This document shows, in pieces, positions 36,821 to 64,000 of a stretch of DNA of 64,000 bases. The translations under genes and the position numbers were made by a program. The stretch lies in NCBI GenBank assembly GCA_002104945.1, contig MCFH01000075.1, positions 158,366 to 222,365 of the forward strand, written 5' to 3'. Under the pieces are notes generated by a model. It searched no databases, had not been told where the DNA came from, and saw nothing but the letters and a program-made list of their open reading frames with translations. The stretch is from Piromyces finnis. Taxonomy: Eukaryota; Neocallimastigomycota; Neocallimastigomycetes; Neocallimastigales; Neocallimastigaceae. How positions within the stretch are numbered: position 1 is the first letter of the stretch; every line of letters begins with the position of its first letter.

Positions 36821-39296
36821 TATAAATTGTATATAGTATAAGCAACTTATTTTTAATTTAATATTTTAAAAAGTTATGATGAAATATTTAAATATTTTAC
36901 AATATCATGGATAAAAGATAAAAAAAAAAAAGTATTAAAATTTTTTAGGGAAAGAAAAAATAGTATTACACAACGTCGTAGTAATTTATATATATATAAA
37001 AGGGTTACAAATTATATGGAGATGAAAAAAAAAATATTGGAATATTAAATTATAAAAATTAATATTTTATTATTTTTAAATAATAATTTATACATATATT
37101 TATCGATATGAAATTTCTAATCTTTTTATTATATATATAATTAAAAAGAGATTAAATTAAGGTGACTTTTATTTCTTTGTGATTAAAAGGATCCTATTTA
37201 TTCAATACACCACCTCCCTAAAATAAATATATATTATATATTCAATATCCTAAATTAACATATCCAACAAAAAAAACTAATATACAATCAAAAAATAATT
37301 TATATGTTTAAATATCTAAGTTTTTAATATAAATAGTATTATTTTGATAATAATTAATATATATATATTATAATATTTTATATAAGAAAAATAATCGAAT
37401 AAAAAAAAATTAGTATAATAAAAAAAATAATGAAAGTTCTTTATTTTATATACATTATATATTTATTCATTTATATCTATATATTTTTTAAATATAGAAT
37501 TTTAAATGGTATTTTTTTTTTGTTTAGAAAAAAAATTTTTTTTCTTTATTTTTTTTGTTATAACTAATAAATAATATAAAAAAAAAAGTGTAAATTTTGC
37601 TATTTAAAGGAAAAAAAATAAATAAAATTTATAAATATGTAAAACAATCAAGTATTGCGTGTATTTAGAATGCAAAAATTGTGTAGAATCCTCATTATTA
37701 ATTATTTGATTTTTTAAAGGTGATTTTCTTTCTTTTCATAAAAATTTTTTATGTTTTTTTTTTTTTTTTAATTTAAAACAAACAAACAAAAAATTTCAAT
37801 TCAAAGAATTCTTTCTAAATATATTTATATCTAATTTTATTTAAAATACCAAAAATAAACCACGTTAAAAATTTAATTATTTCTCTTAAAGAAAACTTTA
37901 AAAAAGTTTTTTTTTTGTTATTAACAAGAATATATGCATGTTTTTTTTTTTTTTTTTTTGAATGCAATCAAAATATTTAAATGTAAACTAAAACAAAAAT
38001 ACCTAAAGCAAAGCAATGAAAAACAAAGATTAATCGTTGTTTTTTATATTATTATTAATACATCAAATCATTTTATATTTCAACTAACCATCAACATTCA
38101 ACAAAACTGTAAAAAAAAAAGTGAAATAATAAATTAATTGAATGAATAAATATAATTCTAATAAATATATTAATTATATTTAAATGTATAAATAAATAAT
38201 TATTTAAAAAAAGAGTTTTCTGTGATAGGTAAATCTATTAATAGCCAAAATTTTTAATAATAATAAATAAAGTTTTTTAATTAATCAAAAATTATTCTTG
38301 AATATATTACAATTGATTTTATGTATATTAAATTTAATTTATTATATATTGGACTATATAATATAGAAAAAAGTCTCATTAACAAAAAATTTAAGAATTG
38401 TAATTAATATATTTTTATGTATATTCCATTATAATAATATTATTAAAATAATTAAGTTATATATATATTAATAATATATATTATTATATATTATTTATAT
38501 CATAATTTTAGGAATACTCTAATAATAATCAAAAAAAGGAGAATATAAGACTTTTGCTTTTTTTTTTTTATTTAAACAAACAAAGAAAGTAACAAAAAAA
38601 AAAAAAAAAAAAAGCAAAATAGTAAGGAAAGTAGGATAATTTATTGACGGCATTTTTGTTAAAATTATTTTTCTTAATTATATTTTATTTTTATGATTCA
38701 TTTTTCAATACCTAAAAAAGAAAATTTTAATTAAAGATAATGGTGAATTAAAATTTTTTTTGATTAAATATTTTTTATATAGTATATTTTAAATAAAGTT
38801 AAAAATTTTTTTTTAAATTTTTTTCATTATTTTTTCGTTAAACTTTTGGTGCTTATTTAATAGAACATTAATTAATATTGTTACTCTTTACTTATTAAAC
38901 TGTAACATTTTATATAATTCAAGAAACAAAATAACAAAGAAAACATAACAATAATTAAAATTAACTAAATGAATAAAAAAATACAGTTTTTTTTAGCAAA
39001 AACTTGTGAAACAAAATATTAAATTGTATTAAAAATATTTTCATTTCATAATCATATTTTTTTAACCGAATAAATCTTTTTAACAAAAATACAAATTAAA
39101 CAATTGTAGTGTAAAAAAATTATAAATATATATATATTTATTATTCTAATATAATAATATAATATATATTTTCTAATTTTCTTTTCTTTCCTTTCTTTCT
39201 TTTTTCTCTATTTTTTATTTTTTCGTATCTTTTTTGTAATATCATTTATATTCATTACTTTTTAATAAAATCATATTATTAATATTCGGCTATATT

Positions 39297-39330
<34 letters not shown>

Positions 39331-39369
39331 TTTAAAGCTCTTTATTAAATATCATTCAATATTAATGTC
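36477..39369. other. Intergenic region between the AGC kinase and the BRWD-like gene
   Basis: About 2.9 kb of A/T-rich sequence with many homopolymer runs, including poly-A of about 27 at 39299-39326. A minus-strand patch near 37200-37222 has an acceptor-like TTTTAG followed by a short frame, GGGVLNK and stop, but no upstream exon was found. No gene is called. Confidence 0.5.
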
Positions 39370-52641
<13,272 letters not shown>

Positions 52642-54365
52642 TACTTTTTTGTTTCTATTTTATTAGAATAGTAGGTTTCTTTTATTAAATTATTATAAAT
52701 AATATATGAAATGCAATATTTTTCTTTTCTATTATTATGTGCTAAATATTTATTTTGTTCTTTTGAAAATTCTTAATAATATAATACATATATTGCCAAT
52801 GCAATAAAATATATGTATATTTAAATACTCGAATAAATATTATAAATTAATATTCTAATTTTAATTTAATTTTATTTTGTTGGTTCAATGTAAATTCTTT
52901 TAAAAATATTGTTCTTATTTTACTTTGTAATTTTTTTTTGCTTGTTTAGCTTTTCTTTTTTTTTTTTTTTTTTTTTTTTTTTGTTTTATTTTGTTTTGCT
53001 TTGCTTTTACTTTTGCTTATTATTTTATATATGTTAATATGAAATTCCAAGAAGGTGATATTTATTATATTCAAAAATCATTCTTTTATTTCTTTATCAT
53101 AATATCGGAGTCAATTATTAATTTTTTTTTTTTTTTATATATTCCTATTAAAAATATACTCTTTCAATTTTATTCCAAATAAATTAGAAAATATTATAAA
53201 ATAATATTTTTATTATATTTATAATGGTTTTGTTATTGGTGAAATTGTTTTATTACTATTTCCAAAAACCGGAATTCAAATAAATTTAAAATTCATATAT
53301 TTTTATATGCATATATACATAAATTGTTTTTCTCCTTTCTCCAAAGGTTTATATGCTAACAACTCAAAAAATATATATATAAATTGTAAATATTAATACA
53401 GGAAGATATTGAATATCCAGTAATACTTCTACTGTGTAATACTTTAGTTTTGTTTTTTGTTTTTTTATATATTTTGGTTTTAATTATATTTGCTTTCTTT
53501 ATATATTATTCCTTCTCATTCAAATGACAACATTTATATATAAATTTATTTAGAGTGATATTTTTGAATAATAAAATATAAAATTTATTGTGAAATATAT
53601 GTATTTAAATATTAACTTTTCTCTTTTTTGGAAAAAAAAACGTTCCTTTTAATACTATTTTTATTATCTTTTTTTTTTTTTTTTCTCAATTTTTTTTAAA
53701 AAAAAAAAAATCCTTAATTAATTTTTATATTAAAACTTTTTTATATTTAATATAATTTTTGTTTTTTTTTAAAAAAAAAAAAAATATTAAATTTTATTAT
53801 TAATTAAAATTTATATTTAAATATTAAAAAAAATGGATAATTTTTTAATGATAAAAAAAAAGAATTTGATTAATTATAAAATATATATTTAAATATATAT
53901 AATAAAAAAAAAAAAGATAAGAAACAAAACTCTATTGACTTTATAATACTTGTTGAATAACAAAGTATCTTATATATTTGTATTTTAAAACTTTTTTTTT
54001 TTTTTTAATTCTATAACCATTACTTTTTCAAAATATTTTTTTTATATTAAACCATTTTAAAAAGTTCAAACTCTTAAATTAATTAAAAAAAATAATAATA
54101 AAATGAATATAAAATATAAAATAAATATATTCTAATATATTATAATTTATAGTATTACATTAAAAAAAAAAAAAGGTGAATTAAAAAATGATTTTAAAAA
54201 ATTGAAAAAGGATTACATTGAAAGGAAGGAGGAGTTTATAACAATTCCAATTCTATTAGGTTGTTTTATATATGAATAATGATAGTTTATTAAATATAAT
54301 TAAATGTGTAAACGTTTTATTTTATTATTTTAATACATAAAGATAAATGAGTGAAAATATAGTAC
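52642..54365. other. Intergenic region upstream of PAK and downstream of Ku80
   Basis: Mostly A/T-only sequence. On the plus strand between about 53040 and 53450 there are coding-like fragments: MKFQEGDIYYIQK, then NGFVIGEIVLLLFPKTGIQ, then, after an acceptor-like ACAG, EDIEYPVILLL. Frames are broken by A/T runs and no intact gene can be built, so this may be a decayed gene. No RNA gene was recognised. Confidence 0.4.
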
Positions 54366-55866
54366 TTATTCTAACATATCAAACTTTTGAAAATGATATA
54401 GTATTATAATAATTGTGATATTATGATATTAATATTTATAGTGATAATTTAATAAAAGTAAAATTTATATAATTAGTATTAATGAATAATAATAGTAGTA
54501 TTAATATTCAATTTATATACTATTTTTATTATTTATCGTTTGAAAATAATAACAAAAAAAAAAAAAAACTTACCAAATCATCAATATCACCTGTATTTTC
54601 TAAAGATTCTTTAACCGAATTTTCAATAGTTTCGGCCTTTGGAATTTCCAAGAATTGGTTGAATTCTTCTTCTGTAGCACCTTCTTTTCCTCCTTCAGCT
54701 TTAATTATATTTAAATTTTGATTAATCATTACATTCCAGAAATCATTATGAATGTATATTTTGGTATCTAAATCTGGTAATGTTAATTTCTTTTTTAAAT
54801 CTTGCATAAAGTCATTGAAAAGATTTCCTTCATCTTCTTTTACACATACTTCACGTAAGGCTTTAATACAATTTACAATTTTTTCATAAGATTGGTTAGA
54901 GAGAGCATTACGAATTAAATTCTGAATCATGGATTTCATTTGAGTTAATGCTAAATACATTTATATTGTTGATATTATTATTATTGTATATAATAATGAT
55001 TAATAATGATAAATTTTTAATGTTAAAAAAAAAAAAATGGATCTTCATTAATAAATTTTATTTTTTATTATAAAATTATATATATATGTAAAAGTTTGAG
55101 TATTTAATTATATTTCGTTAAAAATACCTTTATCTAGTATTGTAGCATCACGTTGATTAGCCATTGCTTTAAAGTCTTCCACTGGATTCATAGAACTAAT
55201 TTCCTTAACATTAGTTTCAATAATATTTTCAATACGTAAATTATTAATTTCTTCTTCTGTTTTAAACTTAACCTCTGTTTCAGGATTTTTAATGTTATTA
55301 ATTAAATTCTTAATTTCATCATCCACAACTTCACCAAATCCTTTCTTTTCTTTATTAGTAACCTCAACTTTTTCAACTCCAAACATTTCTTTTAATTCTT
55401 TAGCAATACCACTACTTTGTTTTACTATTTCAGGATTTGGATTAACCATATTTAATAAACGATCACTTTTTTCAGGTAATGGGTCATTAGGATTGATAGC
55501 TCGATGACGAATACATTGATATAAATATTGATATCCTAAATTATATACTGTTTTTGGAGCATAGAGTTCACTTTCGGATAAATTATGTAAAATTTATATA
55601 TATTAAAGGATTTATTTTTTTATAGATGTTATATATTATATATATATATATATCAAAAAGGATTACAAATGAAATTATAAAATGCTTACTTGTCTTCATC
55701 AGCTGTTAAATCCATAGCATTAATTAAATCTTCGAATTTTTTGGTCGCTTCATCAAAGGATACTTTTCTAGTATATAGTTTTGATTTTTTTTCACCTTCA
55801 GGATTTAAAATCCTATCAAAAGATGGAAATGAATAATTTCTATAGTCCTCACTATATGGTAACTTG

Positions 55867-55898
<32 letters not shown>

Positions 55899-57619
55899 TA
55901 TTAGTTTTTATAATAAATACAAAATGATATTTAGTTTTGATAATAAAAAAATTTAAAAATAAATTAAATTAATCCATACTTGACACCAATACATGCAATC
56001 ATAATTTGCTTTAATTATTGGAATAGCTACACCAATTCTCGGTTGAGCATTTTTTATTCTAACCAATTTAATAACAGCAACTAAATTATTTAAAGCCATA
56101 GATTGCACTAATGCAGAAAAACATTCTTCTGATGCTTTATTCATTGGTTCTGAAACAATTTTCAAAACATTTGACATTAGCCATTCACGTTTTAACTATT
56201 AGTAACATAATATGATTATAGTATCAAAAAATATATAAATAATTTAAATTATAAAATCTTTATATTTATATATATATAATATCTCTACAAATATATAAAA
56301 TAAAAATGTTCATTTTTTTAACATTTTCATACCTTTTCTTTTGGGAAAAAGTATAAAATAGTTAAGCCTTTTTCATTTTGTAATGCTAATTGTTCCTCAT
56401 CAATACTATTGAATGGTACTATACTTTTACCATATCTATAACCTTTAACTAAATTTTCTGGACTAACTTCTACATCCTTTTCACCTTCTTTTGTATTTAT
56501 TTTAATGGTATAAATTCTTTCCATATCTACTGCAAAGGTTTTTTCTTCATCATTTCCTGCTGATGCTTCTGATACAGAGGAATATTTTTTTGCTGGTGGT
56601 AAAGTTAATTCTTTAGTTTTTGTATAGACCCAACAAGTCATTTCCAAATTATTTGGGGGATTTCCAAGAGTTAAAGGACCTCTTATAAGAGTTGTTGACC
56701 TTACATCTTTAGTACGAAATTCGTTTAAAATTTCTAATGCTTCATCTACAGACCAAACTTCACCATTAGCCATTTCAGTAAACTCCTTAAAAAAATTCTC
56801 ATTAAATCTCTTTTTTTTTTTTAAGTTAAAAATAAATGTCATTACTATAAATATTATATATATCTTTTTTTATTCAATAAAAACTTTAATAGAAAAATAA
56901 TAATGTATTTTACTTTTAACTCCGATATATTTCCAAGATTTGGATTTTCTTCATCTCCACCATAATTTGTTACACTATTATTTATTTAAATGTAAATTAT
57001 TATTAATTATATATTGAAAATTTAATTTAAATTTTGAAAGAATATTATTTAAATATCAAATATTAAAACTTAAAATTAAATATACATTATATTTAAATGA
57101 ATGTCTTTATCCTTTAAAAAGTTTGCAATACTTTCGTTTTGTCCTTTATCATCATTTAAAATATTACTGTTACCATCTGTTATTAAATATATAGTCTTTT
57201 TATATTTTAAATTTTTGCAATGAGTATTAATCATGTCTGAAGCAATAACAATTGAATCCAACACTATAAATAAATATTTAATGATGTTGATTTATAACAA
57301 AAAAAAAAAAACAATTATTTAACAAAGAAACAAATTTTTTTATTAAAAAGAAAATAGAAATTTATTTGATAAATGCTTTCTTTCTTACAATCACCAAAAG
57401 ATTCCTCGTTTTTAACTTCATTCATAACAGTATTTAACATATCTAAAGAGGACTGAAGTAATTCATATTTTACTGAGATATTTAAATAACTTTCATTATC
57501 TGCCAAAGAATTATTTGTTTCTATTTAAAAAATAAAAAGGAAGAAAAGAAGATATAAAAGTTTTTTTTTTTTTTTTTCAAAAAAAAATATGTTACTATAA
57601 ATTGAAATTTTTAACATTT

Positions 57620-57657
<38 letters not shown>

Positions 57658-58056
57658 ACATAACAATAATAAAAACGAGAATAAATAGCATGTAATATTT
57701 ATGTTTTCTTTTTAAAGTTTTAATAAATTAAATTAATGTTGAATTTATAAAAATAGTATATAACAACCTTTTGTTCCTACAAATATAATTCCAACTTTAT
57801 CCGTTTTTCTACCACTAATTAACTAGAGTAATTTAAAAAATATATATATTATTAAATTTAAATAATTAATTCATTCAATAGCAAAACTTTTTATACTTTT
57901 ATATTTGTATATATGTGGTTAAATTACTTTAATATGAAGTAATTCAGATATAATCTTTTTTGCATAATCATATCCTGTTAATTGAGTTGTTTCATCTTTA
58001 ACCCACATTGGTGGATTAATATCTATTATGTATATTGTAGCTTCTTTATTTGCCAT
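54366..58056 (-). CDS. KU80: Ku80 (XRCC5), DNA double-strand-break repair subunit with DNA-PKcs-docking-type C-terminus
   Basis: Eleven exons: 58056-57928, 57822-57768, 57520-57389, 57263-57086, 56974-56914, 56785-56333, 56195-55980, 55862-55690, 55570-55128, 54950-54574 and 54383-54366, 744 residues (human 732), all in phase. An N-terminal von Willebrand A-type domain (IYIIDINPPMWV; KKTIYLITDGNSN) is followed by the Ku beta-barrel core (LVKGYRYGKSIVPF; VAVIKLVRIKNAQPRIGVAI). An arm follows (YLYQCIRHRAINPNDPLPE). The C-terminal helical domain of the Ku_PK_bind type (about 600-700) follows (IVNCIKALREVCVKEDEGNLFNDF type), and the last residues are NTGDIDDLFDMLE. Ku70-Ku80 rings DNA ends for non-homologous end joining. 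The final exon is only 18 nt, with donor GTAAGT and acceptor TTCAAAAG. Without that splice the frame runs into a poly-Phe end. The gene call is secure and the last exon is likely. Confidence 0.93.
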
Positions 58057-58181
58057 AGTTATTATTTCCAAAAATTAAATGAGGTATTTCCTCAATAAAA
58101 GATTCTCTATTATATAGTTTCAAAATATACTTTATTATAAATGAAATTGGAAAAAATAAAACGATGGTTGTTTTCTTTTTC

Positions 58182-58212
<31 letters not shown>

Positions 58213-58358
58213 TTATTATTATATAAAAATTAAATGATTTTAATTAAAATTAATAATATTGAATTTTAATTTAAATTAATACAATAAAGAAAAAAAAGAA
58301 AAAAAATTAATTATTTATTTTTTAAAAAATAATAATAATAATTTAGAAAAATAAAAAT

Positions 58359-58567
58359 TTAAATTTTCTTTTCATTTTTAAATTCTTGAAACAAATTAAA
58401 ATATAGTTTGTATGTAGGTTCTGCTTCCATCTAGAATTATAGATTTCGAAACATAAATAAATATATAAAGCTTTTTAAAATTATTAAAATATTTTAGATG
58501 AAATATCCATTTTAAATGATACAATTAATACCTTTAAAAAAGACAATAATTCAAAATTGAATCTCAT
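58359..58567 (-). CDS. Possible tiny two-exon gene, 35 residues, unknown
   Basis: An ATG at 58567 opens 12 codons (exon 58567-58532, MRFNFELLSFLK) with a GTATTAATTG donor. An acceptor AATTCTAG then joins in phase to 58430-58359 (MEAEPTYKLYFNLFQEFKNE and three more residues before TAA). The pieces have normal residue variety for coding DNA here. The end loosely resembles the last helix of a Sin3 PAH domain (YNDFLEIMKEFK type), but this is too weak to assign. An acceptor-like CGTTATAG just before the ATG means an upstream exon is possible. It lies between the divergent Ku80 and CFIm25 genes. Confidence 0.35.
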
Positions 58568-59000
58568 TTCTATAACGAGAATGATATTGAAATTTAAAAT
58601 ATATATATTAAATAAAACAAATCAAGAAATATTCATAATTAGAAAACTATTGATAAAATTAATTGCAACATTATTACATGTCAAAAATAAAAAAAAAAAA
58701 ATAAAAAAAAGTGGGGAAAGAATTAATTGAAAATGGATTGAAATTAAATGAAAAATAAAATAAATGCATATATACAAATACAATGCTTTTACTTTTTTTA
58801 CTTTTGTTTTTAATTATTAATATTGTTATTATTAATATAAAATTTAATATTAATTAAAAATTAAAATGAATGTTTTACTAATCTCATTTCTATTCATTTC
58901 TATTGTTCTATTTAATTATCTTAATATTATATAGCAGAAAATTATATTGTATATATATATATATATTTAAAATAAAAAGAAATTTGTAATATATAATAAA
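58568..59000. other. Intergenic region upstream of the CFIm25 gene
   Basis: A/T-rich sequence with poly-A/T runs. It should contain the promoter of the plus-strand gene starting at 59001. No coding exon or RNA gene was recognised. Confidence 0.55.
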
Positions 59001-60367
<1,367 letters not shown>

Positions 60368-61563
60368 ACTATTTATAAAAATTAAATATATTAAACTTTT
60401 TTTTTAGATAAAAATATATTATCATTCATTTTAATATTATCATTAAAAATATTTATTGAAGCATTAAATCTATTTGTACTAGCATTCTCAGTTGTTATTT
60501 TTTTTTTTTACTTTCTTTCTTTCTTGTTTTTTAATATATTTTATAGTTTTTTTAAAGCTTATTTTTTAATCAATTATCATTAAAAAAAAAAAAAAATGTT
60601 ATTAAAATGGTATTTCATTTTAATAAACTTATACTATAAATGTGTTGTTAAATAAAGAAATTCTTTTTATACCTGATTAATAAAAGTATAATTTATTAAT
60701 GTAATATAACATTTTACTTTTTTATTTTTGCAAAAAAAAATAATAATAATAAAAATAATGAAAACAAAAAATAAAATACTTAAACTTTATAAATAATTCT
60801 TTCTTCCATCAACACTAATTTAATTATATATAATTATAATAATATTTTACATCTTCAATTTTATTTATTTAAAATTAAAAGTTTTTACGTTTCTTTCGCT
60901 CACGCACTCTTTCCTATAAAAACTATTACAACAACAATTACTTCTCTTACAATAATAATAACAACTACTTTTTTTTTTATTATTTTTAATTTACTATATT
61001 AGTTTATTATTGTTATTATTTTGTTATATCCCTTCTCGTTTAAATATCTTGAAATATAAAAAAGATATTAATTATTATTAAAGAAGCAATAGAATAAAAG
61101 AGACAATATTACTTTTAATATTATTATACTTTTTTAATCAACCAACATTATCATTCTTTTTTTTTTTTTTATTATTAAAGAATGAAGATGTTCTTTTAAT
61201 CTTTTGTAATTTTTTTTTAAAAAACAATAGGGTTAGATTTACATTTTTTAAGATTTTGATTTTGTTAAAAATAATATATTAAAATATATTTTAATAATAT
61301 ATTACTACAATTACAATTTATTTGTCAATATATTAAGCATTAATTTGATTGAATAAACAATAATTTTTTATTTTTTTGAAATTTTTTTTTGAACTTTAAT
61401 TTTTTTTTTTTTTTATTTTAAATATCATAATTGAATAAATATTTTATTAAAAGTAATATAAAATAAATATTTCATTCAATTTTTTAACAATACTTTTATA
61501 TTTTAATTTAAATATCTATAATATTTTATTTTAATAATAATAAAAGTAAATAAATAAATCACC
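60368..61563. other. Intergenic region between CFIm25 and NOP7
   Basis: About 1.2 kb of A/T-rich sequence with T-rich blocks after the CFIm25 stop and poly-A/T runs upstream of NOP7. No coding exon or RNA gene was recognised. The NOP7 start has a Kozak-like CACCATGGC context. Confidence 0.6.
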
Positions 61564-64000
61564 ATGGCTCCAATGAAGAAAAAGGTAGAATAAAAATCAT
61601 TAATCTTAACAGTTATTCATTAGAAATAATCATTAGCACAAATTATATTTTTATATAGGAATTTAATCATTATGCGATGAACACATTTTATAATTTTTTA
61701 TAAAAGTAAAATAGTATATGTTATTGGAGTAGAGAAGAAGAAGAAAAAGAAAAATATATGATAATATAATAATAATATAAAAAGGAATGTTTAAAAACAA
61801 TGTTGAGGATTTAAAGAATAATTTTAAATTTGCTTCAGTTTCTTCTTCTTCTTTTATTAATAAAAATTCACGAAATATTAATCCATTATATAAATCAAAA
61901 ATAAAAGAAAATTAAATTATATTAATTATCAACAATTTAATTTATCGTAAATATAAAATTTAAACTAAATTCTTTTTTTCATATAAATAAAAATTTTAAA
62001 GGGAGAACGCGGGGCAGCCGCTAATTACATTACTCGTAATAGAGCTGTCAAAAAGTTACAAATTTCTCTTGCTGATTTCAGACGTTTATGTATTTTAAAG
62101 GGTATTTACCCAAGAGAACCAAAAAATAAAAAGAAGGTTAATAAGGGATCTACTGCTCCAAGAACCTTCTATTATGTTAAGGATATTAAATATTTAGCTC
62201 ATGAACCAATTCTTGAAAAGTTCAGAGAATACAAAACTTTTGCCAAGAAGCTTAAGAAAGCTTTAGGTAAAAAAGAATTTGATAGTGCTAAGTCTTTAGA
62301 AGAAAACAAACCAGAATATACTTTAGATCATTTAGTTAAGGAAAGGTAAGGAAAATCCTTAAAGAACTAAAAATTAAACTTTATAAATAATAAAAATTAT
62401 TAATTTTTTATTATATATTTGTATATTTATTATTGTATTTAAATTTAATTTTTTTTAAAAAATAATTTAAAATCTTGCTGATGCTTAATAACAATAATAT
62501 TCTTTACATAAACACTAAAAAAATATTTAAATTTAATTGATATTTGATGCACATAACAATATATGGTAAATAGATATCCAACTTTCATTGATGCTCTTAG
62601 AGATCTTGATGATGCTTTATCTATGATTTTCCTTTTCAGTACTCTTCCAGCTAACGATAAAATCAAATATAAGACTGTTGAAAATTGTAAACGTTTAGCT
62701 GCTGAATTCCAACATTACGTTGTTCTTAGCAGAAGTTTAAAGAAGACTTTCCTTAGTATTAAGGGTATTTACTATCAAGCTGAAATTAAAGGACAAGATA
62801 TTACTTGGATTGTTCCATATCAATTCAGTCAACAAGTAAATATATTTATAATTTTAAAATAATAAAAGATATATTAATAGAAATAATGTTAAAATAAGTA
62901 TAAATCGTATAAAATAATAATTATATACTTAATTTTTAATTTGTTTTTATTAATTATTAGGTACCAACTGATGTTGATTTACGTGTTATGATGACTTTCT
63001 TAGAATTTTACCAAACCTTATTAGGTTTTGTCAACTTTAAATTATATACTGATGAAAACCTTATTTACCCACCAAAAATTGATATTAAAAAGGATGAAGG
63101 TAATGCTGGTTTAACTGCTTATGTTGTTGAAACTACCGAAGGAAAGGATATTCTCAAAAACATTCAATCAAAGCAAGAAACTTCTGAAGAAAATGTTGAT
63201 AAGGTAATTATTTTTTTGTAATTATAATTTAAAGTTTATTTTTTTAGCAATAATATTTCAAAAAGAGTAAGATCGAAACATTAAACTGATAAATATTTTA
63301 TTTTATATATCAACTAATAAATTGTAAATTGTATATATTTTTCAATTATATAAAAATTGTGAAAACAAAAAACAAAAATACAACTATCATGTCATCAAAA
63401 TGTCAATCATCAACTATTTTTTCGATAACAATTACAAATAATAAAAAGGAAAAATTAAAAGAATATCAAGAAAGAATTAAGAATTTATCTGAAAATATGA
63501 ATATTGATAATGAAGAAAATGAAGAAGAAGAAGAAGAAAAGGAAGCTGAAGACGAAGCTAATATAAAATTCGAAGATCAAGGTAAATCTGATGAAATCAG
63601 TGAAACTGACAAGTTAATTAAGGAAACTCAATTAAGAGCTGAATTCCAAAAGCTTTTCGAAAACTGTGTATTCTATTTATCTAGAGAAGTTCCAAAGTAC
63701 TCTTTAGAATTCATTATTAAGGCTTTCGGTGGTAAGGTTGGATGGGATTCCAGTGTTTCTGTTGGTTCTACTCTTGATGAAAATGATCCATCTATTACTC
63801 ACTATGTCTGTGATAGACCAAAGCAAGGTCACATTTTCTTACACGGTGCTTACGTTCAACCACAATGGGTTTATGATTGTATTAATGCCAAGAAACTTTT
63901 AAATACCACTAGTTATTACCCAGGAGAAACTCTTCCACCACACTTATCACCATTCGTTAAACTTGGCGAAACTGATTATAACCCAGAAGAAGAAATTGAT
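61564..64000 (+). CDS. NOP7: Pescadillo homologue NOP7 (ribosome biogenesis), cut by the window end
   Basis: Five exons visible: 61564-61584, 62002-62345, 62574-62835, 62961-63203 and 63449 to the window end, 474 residues of an expected 580 or so. The N-terminal Pescadillo domain has [60 protein letters not shown] and [20 protein letters not shown]. An acidic Glu-rich linker (63500-63590) leads to a BRCT domain at about residues 355-457 ([39 protein letters not shown]). NOP7 works with Erb1 and Ytm1 (PeBoW complex) in 60S subunit maturation in the nucleolus. The first intron is 417 bases and follows a seven-codon exon. The acceptor of exon 5 (AATAAAAAG) is purine-rich and the least certain join. 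Confidence 0.95.

Noticed and set aside
37190-37225. Acceptor-like site plus GGGVLNK and stop on the minus strand
   Set aside because: No compatible upstream exon could be found within a kilobase; probably chance.

Overview
This window looks like nuclear DNA of an early-diverging fungus, most likely an anaerobic gut fungus (Neocallimastigomycota). The spacers and introns are almost pure A+T, full of homopolymer runs and AAT tracts. The coding exons are clearly richer in G+C, nearly all genes stop with TAA, and introns are frequent with short GTAAG/GTATG donors and (T)AG acceptors. The gene set fits a basal fungus: a Vnx1-type cation/proton antiporter and a C2-containing Sch9/Sck1-type kinase (fungal), next to genes that many later fungi have lost or reduced (SNAPc subunit 1, a BRWD/PHIP-type WD40-bromodomain protein, and a Ku80 with a metazoan-like C-terminus). 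A dictyostelid was considered because of the poly-Asn tract, but the long spacers and the fungal kinase and antiporter types argue against it. The species assignment is an inference.

Layout, left to right: a Vnx1-like antiporter (+, 2.5-5.8 kb); a SNAPc43/SNAPC1-like protein (-, 6.4-10.5 kb) divergent from a Sec7/BIG-type Arf-GEF (+, 12.7-19.0 kb); an orphan 161-codon exon of unusual composition (-, 20.1-20.6 kb); ribosomal protein uS11 (-, 21.1-22.0 kb); a PH-domain coiled-coil protein (-, 22.6-25.7 kb); a small secreted CAP/PR-1 protein (-, 27.2-28.1 kb); adenine phosphoribosyltransferase (-, 29.8-30.7 kb); a 3.9 kb non-coding gap; a C2-AGC kinase of the Sch9/Sck1 type (+, 34.6-36.5 kb); a BRWD/PHIP-like protein (+, 39.4-48.1 kb) convergent with a PAK/Ste20 kinase (-, 49.0-52.6 kb); Ku80 (-, 54.4-58.1 kb); a possible tiny gene (-, 58.4-58.6 kb); the CFIm25/NUDT21 cleavage factor subunit (+, 59.0-60.4 kb); and Pescadillo/NOP7 (+, from 61.6 kb, cut by the window end).

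These are independent housekeeping and signalling genes and do not form an operon or pathway cluster. I rebuilt the exon structures by hand from splice signals, reading phase and family similarity. Nearly all joins keep phase across every intron, which is strong internal support. No rRNA, recognisable tRNA, CRISPR array, transposon or virus was seen. The observations most worth following are the Ku80 C-terminus (a docking-type peptide encoded by an 18-nt last exon), the SNAPC1 homologue, the BRWD-type protein with an 84-codon pure AAT run, the concentration of long AAT tracts between 39.6 and 49.8 kb, and the orphan exon at 20.1-20.6 kb.
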